This document shows positions 63,300 to 64,000 of a stretch of 64,000 bases of DNA, piece after piece. Position 1 is the first letter of the stretch. Each line of letters starts with the position of its first letter. The stretch is taken from NCBI RefSeq assembly GCF_029931775.1, contig NC_079321.1:9454501-9518500 (forward strand), in the 5' to 3' direction. Position numbers and translations under genes: made by a program. This DNA comes from Euleptes europaea. Its lineage: Eukaryota; Chordata; Lepidosauria; Squamata; Sphaerodactylidae. Under the pieces are notes generated by a model. It worked only from the letters and a program-made list of their open reading frames with translations, was not told the DNA's origin and did no database searches.

Positions 63300-64000
63300 A
63301 CAGGAAAAAGAGGCACTTGCATTCAGTAGGGCACCAAGCACTAATCGCCAGCTCTTTCATGGATGTACCAAAAGCTAGCCTGCTATAACAACATCCTGCA
63401 TTGCTACTCCATATCAGATGACTCCCAGGCTGTCCCCATAACAAGTACCAACATTCGGGATTGGGTTTTCAAATGTGATCCTGCATCAGACAGGCAATCA
63501 GTCTCCCAGTCCAAATTCTCACCATGGTTTAAACAGTTTTAAAGGGATCATGTCAGAGCTTCATACCTGGTCAGTATCCCCTTCCATAACCTCAGAATTG
63601 CTTTTACCTCCCTCTGGTTTCAAACCACGCCAACGACTTGGATAGCTAGATGTTACGCCCGAACACCATAGGCCTCTCGCCTATGTATTTGTGGAGCCAC
63701 TCCAGAGGACCTAACTCATTACACCTTATTCTGTCTTCTTTACATAGAGCCCAGATTTAAATTTCTCGGAGCATTTCTAAAGGGTCTAAATCTTTCTCCA
63801 GATTCAGAGAAGGTGCTCTTTCTCCTATCAGATGCCAATCCTGATGTTTCCTACAAAGTGTCACTCTTTGCTTTAGCAGCTAAGCAAATCCGAGCTAAAG
63901 CTGTTTTTAATCAGGGAACATATTTAAATGCTAGTTTCTTGTGGGTCAGACTGTTTTAAAGTTATTTTAATGTTATTTTAATGTTATTTTAATGTTTTGT
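63300..64000 (+). repeat. LINE ORF2 3' end and tail, family not named
   Basis: Translation near 63690-63960 gives CGATPEDLTHYTLFC, LLSDANPDVSYKVSLFALAA and a C-terminus before the (ttattttaatg)n tail at the window's end. Same lineage as 54700-55140. Confidence 0.5.

Overview
The window reads as vertebrate genomic DNA, most likely from a squamate reptile (a lizard; a gecko is my guess, not shown). Host coding sequence is limited to short exons with GT/AG borders. The remainder is crowded with repeats typical of squamates: BovB (RTE), L2 and CR1 LINEs, 5S-rRNA-derived and tRNA-derived SINEs, Penelope-like elements (PLEs), a DIRS-like element, an ERV solo LTR, and many small DNA transposons with terminal inverted repeats.

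The host content is a tandem array of at least three cysteine-rich secretory protein (CRISP) genes, all on the + strand. Gene A is represented by its last two coding exons (4607-4695 and 6961-7088). Gene B is complete: seven coding exons between 18590 and 33684 join in phase into a 234-residue secreted protein with all 16 CRISP cysteines, but it lacks two of the usual CAP-domain pocket residues. Gene C supplies its first three coding exons (55267-55326, 59300-59425, 61419-61509) and continues past the right edge. Homology between paralogues extends into introns and 3' flanks, so these are segmental duplicates: about 3.99-9.2 kb matches about 30.77-35.0 kb, and the sequence around exon 2 of B matches that around exon 2 of C.

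Layout: 1-3.99 kb, DIRS-like retroelement fossil on the minus strand; 4-9.2 kb, 3' part of CRISP A; 9.3-18.5 kb, intergenic repeats including a locally duplicated block split by a 1.16-kb hAT-like element; 18.5-33.8 kb, CRISP B, whose introns hold L2, BovB, SINEs, a solo LTR and hairpin elements; 35.9-39.2 kb, a full-length Neptune-like PLE with an open 818-codon reading frame; 39.5-40.2 kb, CR1 with a BovB insert; 41.5-43.9 kb, a degenerate Poseidon-like PLE; 44-55 kb, intergenic repeats with a 3' BovB fragment at 51.1 kb; 55.2-64 kb, 5' part of CRISP C, with a 1.77-kb hAT-like element whose target duplication copies the splice donor of exon 4.

The items most worth a second look are the intact PLE and its possible hammerhead-ribozyme motifs, the repeated use of one 14-bp site inside an abundant TIR repeat by PLE-like hairpin elements, the duplicated splice donor in CRISP C, and the altered CAP pocket in CRISP B.
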